NCBI RefSeq assembly: GCF_002736105.1
Contig: NZ_CP024123.1
Coordinates: 1,108,001-1,172,000 of the forward strand
Length of the DNA: 64,000 bases
Source: Solibacillus sp. R5-41
GTDB taxonomy: Bacteria > Bacillota > Bacilli > Bacillales_A > Planococcaceae
Direction: 5' to 3'
Of the stretch, positions 63,972 to 64,000 are shown piece by piece. The stretch's first letter is position 1; every line of letters starts with the position of its first letter. Under the pieces are notes generated by a model. That model was not told the origin of the DNA. It saw only the letters and a program-made list of their open reading frames with translations, and did not search any database. A program made the position numbers and the translations under genes.

Positions 63972-64000
63972 TAAGTAGGTTGTAAAGGAGGGGATGTAGG

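Overview
The window is low-GC chromosomal DNA from an endospore-forming member of the Bacillales. Gene order is that of the Bacillus glyQS-ccpN-yqfL-dnaG-sigA-cccA-trmK-yqfO-ispH-yqfQ-cshB-nfo-zur neighbourhood, loosened by many insertions. A Tlp spore-protein homologue, a Lys-type T-box-controlled class II GlyRS, SigA, an aa3-type quinol oxidase and LexA boxes of the Gram-positive type all fit. The style of the proteins and the many short dispersed elements suggest a Planococcaceae/Caryophanaceae relative (Lysinibacillus or Solibacillus-like), but that placement is an inference from general resemblance.

Layout. 1-6.2 kb: end of an MBL-fold hydrolase gene, a small gene broken by a dispersed repeat, EcsC-like protein, glyQS with its T-box leader, ccpN and yqfL. 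6.4-9.5 kb: dnaG-sigA. 9.6-12.6 kb: membrane protein and purA, the latter bracketed by two decayed IS66-type right ends in the same orientation. 12.6-24.4 kb: acyl-CoA dehydrogenase, cccA, trmK-yqfO, a BASS transporter, dctP with a truncated dctS and intact dctR, ispH and several small genes. 24.4-27.5 kb: yqfQ-like, cshB, nfo. 27.9-33.5 kb: qoxABCD and a divergent MocR-type regulator. 33.6-37.6 kb: a gene-poor scar with an IS1380 relic, then a LexA-controlled Y-family polymerase cassette. 37.6-42.9 kb: chemoreceptor, stand-alone adenylation-thiolation-reductase enzyme and its phosphopantetheinyl transferase. 43.3-54.5 kb: accessory genes (SH3/copper-amine-oxidase-like surface protein, paired ABC exporters, hydrolases, Amj flippase, GNAT, tlp). 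55-59.5 kb: PBP4-type carboxypeptidase, pcp, and the Zur-controlled znuC-znuB-zur operon. 60-64 kb: YhgE/Pip membrane protein and a decayed Cys/Ser-rich-tailed gene.

How it works together. Housekeeping genes are intact and carry recognisable controls: a T-box for glyQS, PurBoxes for purA, LexA boxes for the translesion polymerase operon, a Zur box for zinc uptake. The most unusual unit is the chemoreceptor / A-T-R reductase / Sfp-type transferase cluster, which contains all parts needed to activate a carboxylic (probably amino) acid and release it reductively as an aldehyde or alcohol, next to a sensory receptor.

The non-coding DNA is also notable. At least two families of roughly 100-240 bp dispersed elements (one headed by a near-perfect palindrome) occur in six and four copies respectively, and have landed inside a gene, inside the glyQS leader, between dctS and dctR, and directly in front of an ABC transporter start codon. 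A pair of direct repeats with exactly the same 24-bp spacing is found both upstream of the MocR-type gene and just downstream of it in front of a stretch with no intact gene, suggesting a lost regulatory target.
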